Below, piece after piece: positions 21,817 to 31,777 of a DNA stretch of 64,000 nucleotides. The notes under the pieces were generated by a model. That model was not told the DNA's origin. It saw only the letters and a program-made list of their open reading frames with translations, and made no database searches. The position numbers and the translations under genes are program-made. The DNA comes from Pseudoips prasinana (lineage: Eukaryota > Arthropoda > Insecta > Lepidoptera > Nolidae), in the NCBI GenBank assembly GCA_951640165.1, contig OX621255.1:32462001-32526000 (forward strand), read 5' to 3'. Positions within the stretch are counted from its first letter, which is position 1; each line of letters opens with the position of its first letter.

Positions 21817-23069
21817 TTATCCTTCACATTAGGTACAGAATCGTTTTCCTCTAAGTTATCTGGTAAGCTGGGGGTGTGGTCGTAATTAGAACAAGATGGT
21901 TCTGTGTAGTCGAACTGTGGTTGCTCGTAATAGTTATAGCTGTCGTCGTAGTATGGGTAATAGTCATAGTCAACGTCAGGATGGTAGTCATAGTCAGGGT
22001 AATAATTCATGTCGTAACACTCATTCATATTAACTTCGCGGCATTTAAAGTAATTCGTCGGGGGCGGATTGCCATGTATACGCCAGTCATGTCCTCTAAG
22101 TCCTCCTGAGGGTGGTAAGACTTTGGGAACAAAGTTTGATACGCCACTCATAGGTTTGGATTGCTGTGAGTTATAATGTCCGTACTGATTACGCGGTGGA
22201 AGTCGGAATACATTGCTCTGGGGGTTATAGTTGGGGGGTCTAGCACCTAGCATCTGTTGTGTCCGTGTTGGCATACGTACCTGTGGTTGGTGAATCTGCG
22301 CGGGGTTAGGCCTGAAGGCTTGATGTGGTGGAGGCGCAAATCTGAATGGTTGCGGTGCTGGCGGTAATGGCCGCTGTATACCGGGCGTTGGCCAGGCTGC
22401 TGCTAGCATATGAGAAGGTTTCGGGATGTGTACGGGTCCTGACTGAATAGCCTTAGGGGCGTGATATGGTTTAGTTAGCGATTCATTTCGCTGCTGAAGA
22501 TATATAGTGTTCAGCTCCTCCTGTACATATTCTAAAGCCTTCTCAATCGTAGGGGGTCTCATGCATCTAATGCGGGATCCCAATGGTTCATTTAAACCTC
22601 TAACATAAGCCTGCATTGCTGATTTTTTGTACAACGCGCGTTTAGCTTCTGTGGTAGTCTCTATTTTCTCGTGCAAACTAACATATGTCATAATGGTACT
22701 AAATAATGATTGGCAATGGTCGTAAAATTCTTGTGGGGTTCTCTGACCTTGGGTGGCTAGCGATAGATCATTATAGAGGGCAGTTTCATCCCTTTGATCA
22801 GCAAAGTTATTTATTAACGCGTTACGAATTTCCAACCAGTTATCGGGGATGCCGTTCGAATTGATAATACTGGCGGCAGGCCCCGTGATTTTATTTAATA
22901 TGCCATTTATCAGGCATAAATTGGTTAAGGCACTGTCTGCTTCTGTGCTCATATACGCTATTACTATTTGATCACATATCCTAATAAATCGCGTGAGCAC
23001 ATTTGGGTTTCCATCAAAATCGGGAACTGGCCTGAGTGCTTTAAAAATAGTATCTGGGTCGTAAGGCAT
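21771..23069 (-). CDS. gag: Errantivirus Gag
   Basis: Structural polyprotein of 432 codons, starting MPYDPDTIFKALRPVPDFDG. The N-terminal ~210 residues are capsid-like and mostly helical. A Pro/Gln/Arg-rich segment follows (about 215-310), then a very Tyr/Asp-rich tail (about 345-395). No CCHC zinc knuckle is visible, which is usual for errantivirus Gag; the basic region probably serves for RNA binding. The stop TAG (21773-21771) lies downstream of the frameshift site, so termination gives Gag and slippage gives Gag-Pol. The ATG at 23069 is the first in frame. Confidence 0.88.
   Translation of the reverse strand: MPYDPDTIFKALRPVPDFDGNPNVLTRFIRICDQIVIAYMSTEADSALTNLCLINGILNKITGPAASIINSNGIPDNWLEIRNALINNFADQRDETALYNDLSLATQGQRTPQEFYDHCQSLFSTIMTYVSLHEKIETTTEAKRALYKKSAMQAYVRGLNEPLGSRIRCMRPPTIEKALEYVQEELNTIYLQQRNESLTKPYHAPKAIQSGPVHIPKPSHMLAAAWPTPGIQRPLPPAPQPFRFAPPPHQAFRPNPAQIHQPQVRMPTRTQQMLGARPPNYNPQSNVFRLPPRNQYGHYNSQQSKPMSGVSNFVPKVLPPSGGLRGHDWRIHGNPPPTNYFKCREVNMNECYDMNYYPDYDYHPDVDYDYYPYYDDSYNYYEQPQFDYTEPSCSNYDHTPSLPDNLEENDSVPNVKDNQQNFQKSHSSKSLT
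21804..21810 (-). promoter_or_regulatory. Candidate -1 frameshift heptamer (gag-pol)
   Basis: A_AAT_TTT on the - strand lies in the gag frame (codons AAT at 21809-21807, TTT at 21806-21804) and fits X_XXY_YYZ. The pol frame opens only 6 nt upstream, after a TAA at 21819-21817, and gag ends 33 nt downstream, so a slip must occur in this short overlap. Confidence 0.65.
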
Positions 23070-23460
23070 TTTGTTAATTTTATATAAACTATTTAACTCT
23101 AAATTTAAATCTAATAAATCTATTTCTCTATTCCTATCTAACTGGCTACGACGGTGAGACTGCCGGATTGCAGACTCGCTGGGTCCTAAATTACTTTGAC
23201 GAAAAATTTTGGAATACGAGTACTTAGCTTATGTAAAGACTAAAAGGTTACAAGGTAAAAGGAAAGCAACACAAGAAAGATTCTGTGCAACTCACAATTT
23301 CATTTTCTCTGCGTATCGATGTCTGGATACAGTCGCTGGCTGTAGAACTCGTAGATTCTGGATACTCGATGAAGGTTTGAAAACGCAAGCAGCGGCTATG
23401 CGGAGCCGACAGGATTCGATACTAGATTCCTTTAATATCGCGCCGCGCACTGCTTCGAGT

Positions 23461-23478
23461 ATCCTACCGACTGCGCCA
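23461..23478 (-). other. Primer-binding site
   Basis: TGGCGCAGTCGGTAGGAT on the - strand. Its first T is the last LTR base. The TGGCGCAGTCGG form resembles the tRNA-Ser-primed sites reported for 17.6/297-type elements; the tRNA assignment is from memory. Confidence 0.75.
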
Positions 23479-23871
23479 ATTACGTAGACTACAGCCGTAA
23501 GACTTAAAAAAAACGAAATTATATTTAAACTAATTTAATTAAAATATTACTATTACTAATTACAATTAAAAGTGTGTGCTCTTGTTCGATGCTAGAACAG
23601 AAGTGGACTTATATCATTAACATTATAAAAAATGCTGAGTCGGTGTCGTCACGGTGGCGCCGGGTTGGGGATGCTGACAATGCTGCGCGTGTAACCTCCG
23701 GCTCGACCGCTATGAAGGCTGCTGACGGTGCGGCATGTGTAAGTGTGGTGCAACGTTGCGGCGCGTGTAACCTCGATTGAATACTGCTGACAGGGCGGCA
23801 CGTGCAAGCGTGGTGCAATTCAATTATATGCAATTTCTATGTATGGGTACTATGGATATGTATATGTAACT
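23478..23871 (-). repeat. Errantivirus 5' LTR (394 bp)
   Basis: Identical by inspection to 16109-16502; would hold the promoter. No obvious TATA box was assigned. Confidence 0.95.
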
Positions 23872-23904
23872 AATTACTAATATTTCGTACTTGTATATAA
23901 TAAT

Positions 23905-24032
23905 GATATCCTGGGACATTATTTACACACGGCCATCTGATCCCAAACTAAGCAGAACTTGTAGGTACTATGGAAACCATATACTAATATACAAAATATA
24001 ACTATATACTACTTCTGTTTTGTAAATACATA

Positions 24033-24074
<42 letters not shown>

Positions 24075-24187
24075 TACCATGACTCAGGACAATCAGACAT
24101 GTTCATGCGCACAAATATCTGTCCAAGTAACCCAACCCATGACGCCAACCAAGCAAGCATTTGCCTACCACGCCAACAGGCTCGTCA
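23905..24187 (-). repeat. tRNA-headed SINE, family C, with (TA)n
   Basis: GGCCATCTGATCCCAAACTA and the GTCATGGG remnant of the head. An inserted or expanded TA run fills 24035-24070. Confidence 0.75.
24035..24070. repeat. (TA)n microsatellite
   Basis: About 18 uninterrupted TA units inside the SINE. Confidence 0.9.
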
Positions 24188-24265
24188 ATATATATGGTAT
24201 TAAATAATACGCATTAGTTCTTAATTAAAAATCATAACTTTACCTGCATGTATACATACGTCATC

Positions 24266-24495
24266 AGCCTGATATCGTCCACTGCTGCACATAGGCCTCC
24301 TCCAAAGGTTTCTGTAACGTTTCTATTTGTAGGGGTTTGCCGCAGTCACCGCGCATGGCATGCGAGTTGGCGCAACCAACTGGTAGCTATAGTACCCAGG
24401 TAGCGCTGTTGCCCGACTACGTGGTGTATCCCTTAGTCGCCGTTTACGACACCCACGAGATGGTACGGGGTGGTCCTGTTATTCGTTCTAGACAG
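24266..24495 (-). repeat. Dispersed retroelement end, family E
   Basis: Landmarks CCACTGCTGCACATAGGCC, CACCGCGCATGGCATGCGAG and GTGTATCCCTTAGTCGCC. Other pieces at 25993, 30830, 36185 and 47815. From 24496 to 25470 I see only AT-rich sequence. Confidence 0.6.
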
Positions 24496-25472
24496 TATAA
24501 CACATTATATTTTGGATATAAACTATTGTATTCTGTTCTAACACAAACTTAATATTTTTTTTATGTTTCGTTAACTTGTTTTAGTTATGTAGGAGATTTA
24601 AATCGTTTAATTTAGGCAAGATTCATTTTATTAAGTAAGTATGTAAATAATTAGGTTCTTTAAATACAAATAATTATATAAATATGATGCTTGTCATTTC
24701 TATTGCACATAATATATAGCTTTTAAATACATTACACATTTTTAACTAGCGGTGAAGAAAATATGTAATTTAAAGTCATACAAAAACAATAACCACAGCA
24801 ATATGACCAAAAGTAATTTAGCTAAGCAGAAAAGTCATCATCATCGTATATAAAATTGAGTCCTAAAGATATACCAATAAAGTAAAATACGCGTACCAGT
24901 CCTTCAATATTTCATTTTCATCACAGAGAATCTCTTGGGAAACCAGAAGTAACACAAAATTCATCATGGTAGTAAAATAGACATACATATTATCATTAAT
25001 CAATTATGGAACGAATGTAGTTATCTCACAGTCAGATGGTATACAATAAATAGCATTAAGCAATGTCTTTTTTAAATATTTAAGTATATAATTATTTATG
25101 TCATGTACCTACATCAACCCATTTTAGTAATCAATGCAATAATTAGTTTAATAAAAAAGCAACTGAATACTATCGATTATTCATTAACTTAACCTAACTT
25201 ATGTTTTAACTTCGTAAACATTGAAATGTCCGAGCGAGACAGCTAAATCCAGCCCAAAGCAACAAAAATCATGAAACAGGAAACCTAATATATACCCGCT
25301 CACAGTGAGACCGCGCCGCGCAAGGATCACGAAATAGAAACCCAAGTGTGTGCTAATCGAGTGCGAAAATGTAAACATTCGCGGGTCAACGACCTCTCGG
25401 ATTTGGTTTACTGAAGCATGCTGAACAAAAGCCGCCTACTCCAGAACGAGTAGGTAAATAGGATAACTGGAA

Positions 25473-25612
25473 GTACAGACGCCAGCACATCAAGCTACCC
25501 CTATCTGTCAAATTATCCCAATTGAAAGTGAACCTTATTCTTATGTGATAAAGTTGAAAATCTATAGAAGAAATTTGACAGATTGGGGTAGATGGATGTG
25601 CTGCGTATGTAC
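25473..25612. repeat. 140-bp MITE, copy 1 of 3
   Basis: Ends are inverted GTACAGACGCCAGCACATC (right end GATGTGCTGCGTATGTAC). Related copies at 38615-38755 and 39671-39805. No coding capacity. Confidence 0.75.
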
Positions 25613-25676
25613 CTACGGAATAAGTGTCCCACGAAATGCTGCGTTGATTGATATTAATAAACGTTAAACAATGAAG

Positions 25677-25915
25677 ACGGGCTGGTTGGCGTGGTTGGTA
25701 AATGCTTGCCTTTCACATCACATGTCGTGGGTTCGATTCTCACCCAGAACAGATATATGTGTGCATAACTGTTTCTCCTGAGTCTGGGTGTAACTCTGTA
25801 TTTACATATGAAAAGTACTATATTTATCAGTTATCTGTGTTCCGTAGTGCAAGTTCTGCTTAGTTTGGGATCGGATGGCCGTGTGTGAATAATGTTCCAG
25901 GTTATTATTATTAAG
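25677..25915 (+). repeat. tRNA-headed SINE, family C
   Basis: A box TGGCGTGGTTGG, B box GGTTCGATTCTC, tail TGCTTAGTTTGGGATCGGAT and a TTATTA end. Confidence 0.85.
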
Positions 25916-25992
25916 AACCGATTAGCCATCAGTTAATCCGACTTGTTTATGCCATTGCAAAAGTAAGTAAGGAACTCTTATTATAACACTAA

Positions 25993-26115
25993 ATTAAGAA
26001 ACAGTCTGATATCCTCCACTGCTGGATATAGACCTCCACCAAAGATTTCTATAACTTTGCGATTTGGAGGGATTTGCCTAGCTCACCGCGCTTGGCATAC
26101 GAGTTGGCGATAGGT
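25993..26115 (-). repeat. Family E retroelement end, fragment
   Basis: Matches 24266-24380 (CCACTGCTGGATATAGACC, then CACCGCGCTTGGCATACGAG). Confidence 0.55.
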
Positions 26116-26169
26116 AGTAGTTTTTATTTTTATTTATTTTTTACGTGGTGGAAATGCCATTCGCACGTT
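26116..26169 (-). repeat. Family X retroelement 3' end (left of insertion)
   Basis: A poly-T run (antisense polyA) followed by ACGTGGTGGAAATGCC and the 8-mer CGCACGTT. It continues at 30600 after the TIR element and matches 38000-38065 in reverse. Confidence 0.75.
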
Positions 26170-26184
26170 GGCTGCGTACCCATT

Positions 26185-26374
26185 GGACCTACAAGATTAG
26201 ACCCTCTATCGCAAAAGTACCCGTTCGACCTCATTTTAAGTCCCTTTGGACCTTCTTTAAAATATAATAATCAATGTGCCCATTGGACCTATTTTTAAGT
26301 ACCCTTTGGACCTTCAAAATTAAAACTACCAAAGATGAACCTGTTGGACCTCTATTCTAATACCTTTTGGACCT
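26185..26374. repeat. Subterminal GGACCT array, left end
   Basis: Six GGACCT and one CGACCT at 26185, 26226, 26248, 26285, 26308, 26346 and 26369. Spacings alternate about 38-41 and 22-23 bp, a ~61-bp higher-order period. The right end has five inverted counterparts at about 30449, 30519, 30538, 30565 and 30579. Probably transposase-binding sites (inference). Confidence 0.7.
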
Positions 26375-26914
26375 TAATAAAATATGTTTTTATTTAGTAT
26401 TCGCTGGGCGTTATTTTAGTAAAAAAAGATACAGTTGTGTTGAAAATGTTTAACCAGAATTCTAATAATTAGGCGAAATAGCATAAGCGAATACAGGCAC
26501 ACTAACAACAAACAGCAATCCGTGGTCAGTAGAAGAAACAAAAGAATAGATAGTGGAAAACTATATTTCTTGAAAATTTACAGGTGTGTAATGGATAAAT
26601 ATTTTAAAAAACCCCATGTACAAATAGGATCAGTTTTCTTAGGTTTTAGTAACAAATTTTGTTTAGTTAAATTGTACGATAATACTGTGATTTTAATGAT
26701 TGATCTGTATTTATAGCTAATAACATTTTTATCTGCGAGATTTATGATACAAATACAAATACAAATAAAAAAAATATGATAATTTTATTAAGTACTATTT
26801 AATTTTATTTAGTACTAGCTGTGCCCGCGACTTCGTTCGCGTGGATGTCGGAACTTAACAATGTATTTTTTAGTGTAAAGCGCTGTGGGAGGATACCGAA
26901 ATTTTTTTTTTAAT

Positions 26915-28410
26915 TTAATTTAGTGCTTCTTTATTTTACCTGATGAACCATCTGGAGCGTACACAAAAACGTTATTGGGGTTGTTTACGCGTGAAAGAAC
27001 TACGTATAGTTGACCATGGGAAAAGCATCCAATACTTAGGTCCACCCCCGCAACGGATAATGTCTGGACCTGAGCTTTACTAATCGTCATGGCATAACAG
27101 AGACTGACTGGGAATTGCACTCGTTTGAAAGAGAAAGGAAAGTTTTTAGGAATTATAGGTATCCTTGGAATAAAAACAATATCACCGGCGCCGCAACCTG
27201 TTAATGTTTCAGCTTCTATAATGTTGCAGATTTGTGACTTTGAGCCGAGTGCCGTTACAAAATTTGGGAGGACATAAATTTCTGAGGAGAATTATTGGTA
27301 CACCAATTTTTTAAACTATTTTGTGGGCTGAAAGTCCGGGTGTGCTGAGGGAATCCAAAAATTCTACCGGGTAGTGCGTGGCGTTATCTTCTTCCATATA
27401 TGTATTTATTGAGCTATATTCTCTACTATTACCGGACGCATGACTCAATATTTTGAAATTAATTGCCGCAGCTTGGTCATTGTGGGGAGTCAAAATAGCT
27501 CGCTGACATAGCCAAGAACCGGCTTGATTTCCCATGTTTGTGGTATCTCCGTACACAGAAAAAATTTGCTCCTGCTGTGATGTAACGTAAGAACAGAGAT
27601 TACCAATCAAAATAACTTTTCCATCTTCTTGTACGGGGTATGCGCCATCGCCTATTTTTAACAATAAATTGGAAAACTCCTGTGCATTTTCGCAGCCTCT
27701 GACTGATCGGGTTCCCTCCTATACTTATAACTATCATTTGTCATATATTATCATACCCTGTCAGTAATTTGTCCATCAGTATTTAGTTGTACATGTCTCA
27801 TAAAATCTTCAGCAAACTTGTCATGGTACTTTTGCCATAACTGTTTAGCGTCCGATAACGCACAAAAGGTCAATAAGATGGCAAACAAATCTCGCAAGCG
27901 ATGTGGACTATCGCTCACGCATGCTTCCGCTAGAGCGTCACCCCAATGCTGACCTCCAACTAATAAATGGCGTGCTCGGCAAGCGGCCTGGTATTTGGGA
28001 TGTTCAATATCATCCACTTTACGGCGCTCAGCAAAAGACGTAGGTCCTCGCTCTACATGGATCAGATTTTGGGATGAACTCACACGTGAGCACGCCACGT
28101 GAACCTGCCCGCCTTCCTCAAGTCAATTCCAGCTAACTTGAGAGTTTGACTTTGCGATTTGTTGATGGTTATCGCGACACACACTTTTATAGGGAACTAC
28201 AGTATTTTAAACTGAAAAGGGAGATCATTTGGCACTAACGGAATACGTGACACGAACACTGTTTCTCCCTGGGCGCATCCAGGCATAATAGTAGACTCTA
28301 TGACACGATACAAAGTTTTGACTTGAAGCCTCGTGCCGTTGCAAAGTTTAGGTGGTTGGTTGGTAAATTCCTCAGAACCATTATAGGTATACCCACACGC
28401 AACATACATC
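26915..28410 (-). pseudogene. Helitron PIF1-type helicase, fused and broken
   Basis: Reading on the - strand: 28409-28060 is a helicase C-terminus (PPKLCNGTRLQV, IPLVPNDLPFQF, then decayed ITINKSQ and CSRVSSSQNL). At about 28055 it runs straight into a helicase linker region (RGPTSFAE, QAACRARHLL, FAILLTFCALSD; to 27751). Next come part of the helicase (LKIGDGAYPV, WLCQRAILTP; 27664-27311), a frameshifted second NLCPPKFCNGTRL near 27260, and a second C-terminus (FPVSLCYAMTISKAQVQTL, YVVLSRVNN; 27120-26920). So the C-terminal block occurs twice and is out of order. The Walker A and B region expected between 27751 and 27664 is missing. Non-functional. Confidence 0.82.
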
Positions 28411-28411
28411 C

Positions 28412-28720
28412 CCTATTATGCGCCCTTAGGGGTGGAAATTCCTAAAATCCTGAAATACATACTTTTTATTTTAAACGGATAGGCCAAATACCAATTTTCA
28501 TGCATTTCACTTAAAAAATTATACACTTTTCATACAAACTTACATCCCCTATTTTACGCCCTTGGGGTGGAATTTCCAAAAATTCTAAAATATTTATTTT
28601 TATTTTTAGCTGAACTACTAAATATAAGTTTCAATGCCTTTAACTTCAAAAAAATGACGGATTTTCATATAATCTTTCATTCTCTGTTTTACCCCCTTAG
28701 GGTTAGTATTTCCAAAAACC
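28412..28720 (-). repeat. ~130-bp tandem repeats in Helitron
   Basis: The motif ACATCCCCTATT...CGCCCTT...GGGGTGGAA occurs at about 28407 and 28540, with a decayed third unit near 28680. Similar sequence at 8200-8375. Confidence 0.6.
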
Positions 28721-28988
28721 CCTTCCTTAGTGAATGCATACGTCATAAAAAGTACCTACCGGGAAAGTTTCAAGTCTCTAACCCCAGCCGTTCAGGCTGT
28801 GCGTTGATATGTCAGTCAGTCAGTTTCCTCTTTTACATAGGTAGGTATATAGATTTGTGCTGAGAAAATTATGAGAGACCGGGTTAATTTACAACATTCA
28901 AATCGGACAGGCTCAATAAAATTCGAATCGTCGTACATTCGCGTTACAAACGAATCGACAGCACAAACTTTCGATCGATTGACATTAT

Positions 28989-29525
28989 AATTTAAAATTA
29001 AATTATAACAAATCCAACCTTGTACATAATTCAATTTGCCCAAAGAAAACAAAATATTTTAATAACCAATTTTGGACAACGACATACTTCTAGCCAACTA
29101 AGACCTCATTTCGAAACAATACGGAATATTCAAAGCCCTACGTAACTCATGCAATTAGCAAACACGGGCAAATCTTAACACCGCGGGTCAAAAGCAATGC
29201 ACAACGACATCTATCGAAATAAAAATCAACTATCAAGCACAACGACATGTATCGAAATAAAAATCAACTATCAATAATTTAAAATTATATTATAACAAAT
29301 CCAACCTTCTTCATAATTCAATTTGCCCAAAGAAAACAGATTTTTTTAATAACCAATTTTGGACAACGACATACTTCTAGGCAACCAAGACCATATTTCG
29401 AAACAATTCAGAACATTCAAAACCCTACGTAACTCATGCAATCAGCAAACACGGGCAAATCTTAACACCGCGAGTCAAAAGAAATGCACAACGACATCTA
29501 TCGAAACAAAAATCAACTATCAACC
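28989..29525. repeat. 287-bp tandem duplication in Helitron
   Basis: Unit 1 (28989-29275) and unit 2 (29276-29525) share AACAAATCCAACCTT, TGGACAACGACATACTTCTA and GCAAACACGGGCAAATCTTA, about 90% alike. Unit 1 also carries a ~38-bp internal duplication (ACAACGACAT, ATCGAAATAAAAATCAACTA). Confidence 0.8.
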
Positions 29526-30599
29526 TAGTTCATTCAGAAAAGAGATGTCATAATATGCACAATGACATCTATCGGACAGTTTAGTTCAACTATAAACATT
29601 AGTTCATCCTGAAGTACCGAAATGTGTGTTATTTTTCTCCATGATTACTTTAAAATCTAATATCTTTTGATAGACTGAACCGATTGCAATAAAACAAAAA
29701 CTAAATGTTACCTCAAGTTACGCTCAATCGTTGTGTATAAAAGTTATCTACATTGCTTTCGTATATTTTACGTGATACCCGAACATATAAACAGACCAAC
29801 AGACAAACAGACAAAAATTCTAAAAATGCTGGAAATGGGTTCTATTGGTTGTCCTTTAATACCCTGGCTATTTTTTTTGGATTTTCTTTCGATGTACAAA
29901 AATGATTTTTCTACAGATTTATTATATGTATAGATAAGACTGATTTTAACATTTGATCTGTGATTTATATACTTAAGTTTACTTATATACATTATTTTAA
30001 ATTTACAAAAAATCTACGACAGTTAAGACTGTGATTACTTGAAAGGTGATTTACAAATATGTAGGTAAAATACAAAGATATCTTATATTTACAAATTTAA
30101 TCAAGTTGCTGCCTGTAAAACCAATCTTCACAAATTCAGTTGCTACGGCATACAATTTAGATTTAGATTTACTTACATTATTATATCAGTGTTTCTTTCT
30201 TTCAAAATGTGATATAAACATTCTAAATTAATATACCTATTGCATGCATTTTTATGTATACGGTCTTGAAGATCTGTCAAATTAGAAAAATGTAACTGGA
30301 ATATGTGATTTTATTTGTTACATAACGTTGTGATCTTTTATATTTTTGATTAAAACAGTGATTTATATTGTAGTGTTTTATTTTTGATAAGGTGTGTCAC
30401 TTTTGTGCGCGAGTGTATTTTAGCTTTTTATACGAAGACATGTGAATGAGGTCCAACACAACACGTTGCTTAATAGAGGGCTAATAGGTAATCAAGTATA
30501 GACAACATCCAAGTTTGAAGGTCCAAACGGTACAAAGGGGTCCAAAGGGTCATCTTTGTAGACGAGGTCCAAACTAGGAGGTCCTACGGGTACGTAGCC

Positions 30600-30965
30600 C
30601 GCACGTTGTGTAGGGCCGACCCACTAAAACCACCACGGTAGCCAGCCTAACAGTGCCTGTAGCGGGGGCTCTGGGTACTCGTGAACGATCTTGCCAGTAC
30701 CCCCGTTGTACACTGAGCGTCTGAGACTCTCCCCCGGGACGGGAGGGGTCCGAATGCCCCCCCCCCCCCCCCCATCACGCACGAGCGCGTTTAGGAAACC
30801 TGAGCTACAGCAGGTTACCTCTTCTCTTCAGGGAGTTAGGTAGTAGCTAGTACACAGGAGTCGTAGCTGCCCAACTACCTGGTGTATCCCTTAGTCGCCT
30901 TTTACGACGATGGAGTGGCGCTATAATTATTTCTTGGCCGGTAACCACACGGCTAAGATGATTAA
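30600..30965 (-). repeat. Family X/E retroelement, right of insertion
   Basis: Continues from the target duplication with TGTAGGGCCGACCCACTAAA, ACCACCACGGTAGCCAGCC and GTACTCGTGAACGATC, then CAACTACCTGGTGTATCCC (family E). Antisense. Holds a C17 run. Confidence 0.7.
30757..30773. repeat. C17 homopolymer
   Basis: Seventeen C in a row; length may be an assembly estimate. Confidence 0.8.
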
Positions 30966-31013
30966 GACATCAATAAACAAGAACAACATTGTACAAATGA
31001 GAGCCTTATAGTA

Positions 31014-31264
31014 ATAATAATATCTAGGGACAATGTCACACAGATCATCCTAGCCCCAAACTAAGCAAAGCTTGTACTATGGGTACCAGGCGACGATATG
31101 CATACTTATATAGATAGATAAATACTTATATACATAGAAAACATCCATGAATGACTCAGAAACAAATATTCGTGCTCATCACACAAATATTTGCACTTAC
31201 CGGGTTCGACCCAAGACCCAGCTTCGTAGGCAGGAGCACTACCAACTAGGCTACGGTGACCGTC
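31014..31264 (-). repeat. tRNA-headed SINE, family B
   Basis: Near match to 14033-14264 with one small tandem expansion in the TATATAGATAG part; the head is intact (TAGCCTAGTTGG on the - strand). Confidence 0.85.
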
Positions 31265-31456
31265 GAATCAATAAACAAGAACAACATTGTACAAATGGGA
31301 GCCTTATAGGTAGGTGGGATCTTATTCATGTGATCGTTAAGTGGACCAGATCTAAATAAAATGTCGCATTGTTGACTCCACATCCCACATTGTTATTAAA
31401 ATAATAAATATAATAATAATGTGGGAATTAATTTATTATTAAAATAATTATGAATA

Positions 31457-31486
31457 TTTTTTATTACAGGTACCTGTAATAAAAAA
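31457..31486. repeat. Perfect 30-bp palindrome
   Basis: Centre ACAGGTACCTGT with T and A runs outside. Could act as a bidirectional transcript end; no neighbour gene supports this. Confidence 0.6.
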
Positions 31487-31575
31487 AATATTATTAACAT
31501 ACACGTTTATTGCGGTATTTTCGTATATCTCTATTTACGTGTTTCGTGTGTCTTTCGGTGTTACTCAACAACTTA

Positions 31576-31777
31576 GACTATCTTAGCCGTTCCGGGCTAA
31601 GATAGTCGCTTCGCTTCTTCATCTCACGGGTTCGAATCCCGTGCCATACATCTATTTGGGTGACCCATAAATACTTGTTCTGAGTCTGGATGTAATTTGT
31701 GTCCATCTTTTACATGTTTGTAAAGTACCCTGCAACACAGGGATTAAATTCCCTCGTGAGGGCGTTGTCTTTAAAAA
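31576..31777 (+). repeat. SINE family D with hairpin-altered head
   Basis: B box GGTTCGAATCCC and family D tail are intact. The A-box half is replaced by a perfect 13-bp hairpin (GACTATCTTAGCC at 31576-31588 and its complement at 31595-31607). Confidence 0.7.

Larger units (their letters stand above)
16105..23875 (-). mobile_element. Complete errantivirus (Gypsy-type LTR retroelement with env)
   Basis: A 7.76-kb insertion on the - strand, bounded by AATT target duplications (16105-16108, 23872-23875) and two 394-bp LTRs that appear identical. Order from the 5' LTR (right side): primer-binding site, ~400-bp leader, gag, pol by -1 frameshift, env, polypurine tract, 3' LTR. LTR termini (AGTTAC...TAATT), the 4-bp duplication, the PBS overlapping the last LTR base and a fusion-type Env are the errantivirus pattern (compare TED and the Drosophila gypsy/17.6 groups). 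No stop or frameshift breaks were noticed in the three frames. Identical LTRs point to recent insertion; activity cannot be judged from sequence alone. Confidence 0.93.
26815..29934 (-). mobile_element. Defective chimeric Helitron (3.1 kb)
   Basis: On the - strand it begins TCTATACATATAATAAATC at 29934 and ends with the hairpin CGCGAACGAAGTCGCG and CTAG at 26815; flanks are A (26814) and T (29935 + strand, A on -), the canonical A^T insertion. It contains decayed helicase coding and non-coding tandem repeats. The Rep domain is absent. Confidence 0.88.
26170..30599. mobile_element. TIR DNA transposon with 8-bp TSD, split by a Helitron
   Basis: Terminal inverted repeats GGCTGCGTACCC (26170) and GGGTACGTAGCC (30599) lie between direct copies of CGCACGTT (26162-26169, 30600-30607). 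Removing it restores a continuous family X sequence that is seen uninterrupted at 38000-38065. Both ends carry subterminal GGACCT motifs. Without the 3.1-kb Helitron it is about 1.3 kb and has no recognisable transposase; the longest frame (26522-26716) has no known motif. The 8-bp duplication fits hAT, P or Merlin superfamilies, but the termini do not settle which. Confidence 0.85.

Noticed and set aside
28567..28863. 98-codon + strand frame in the Helitron
   Set aside because: Overlaps non-coding tandem repeats of the Helitron and lies opposite to its coding strand.
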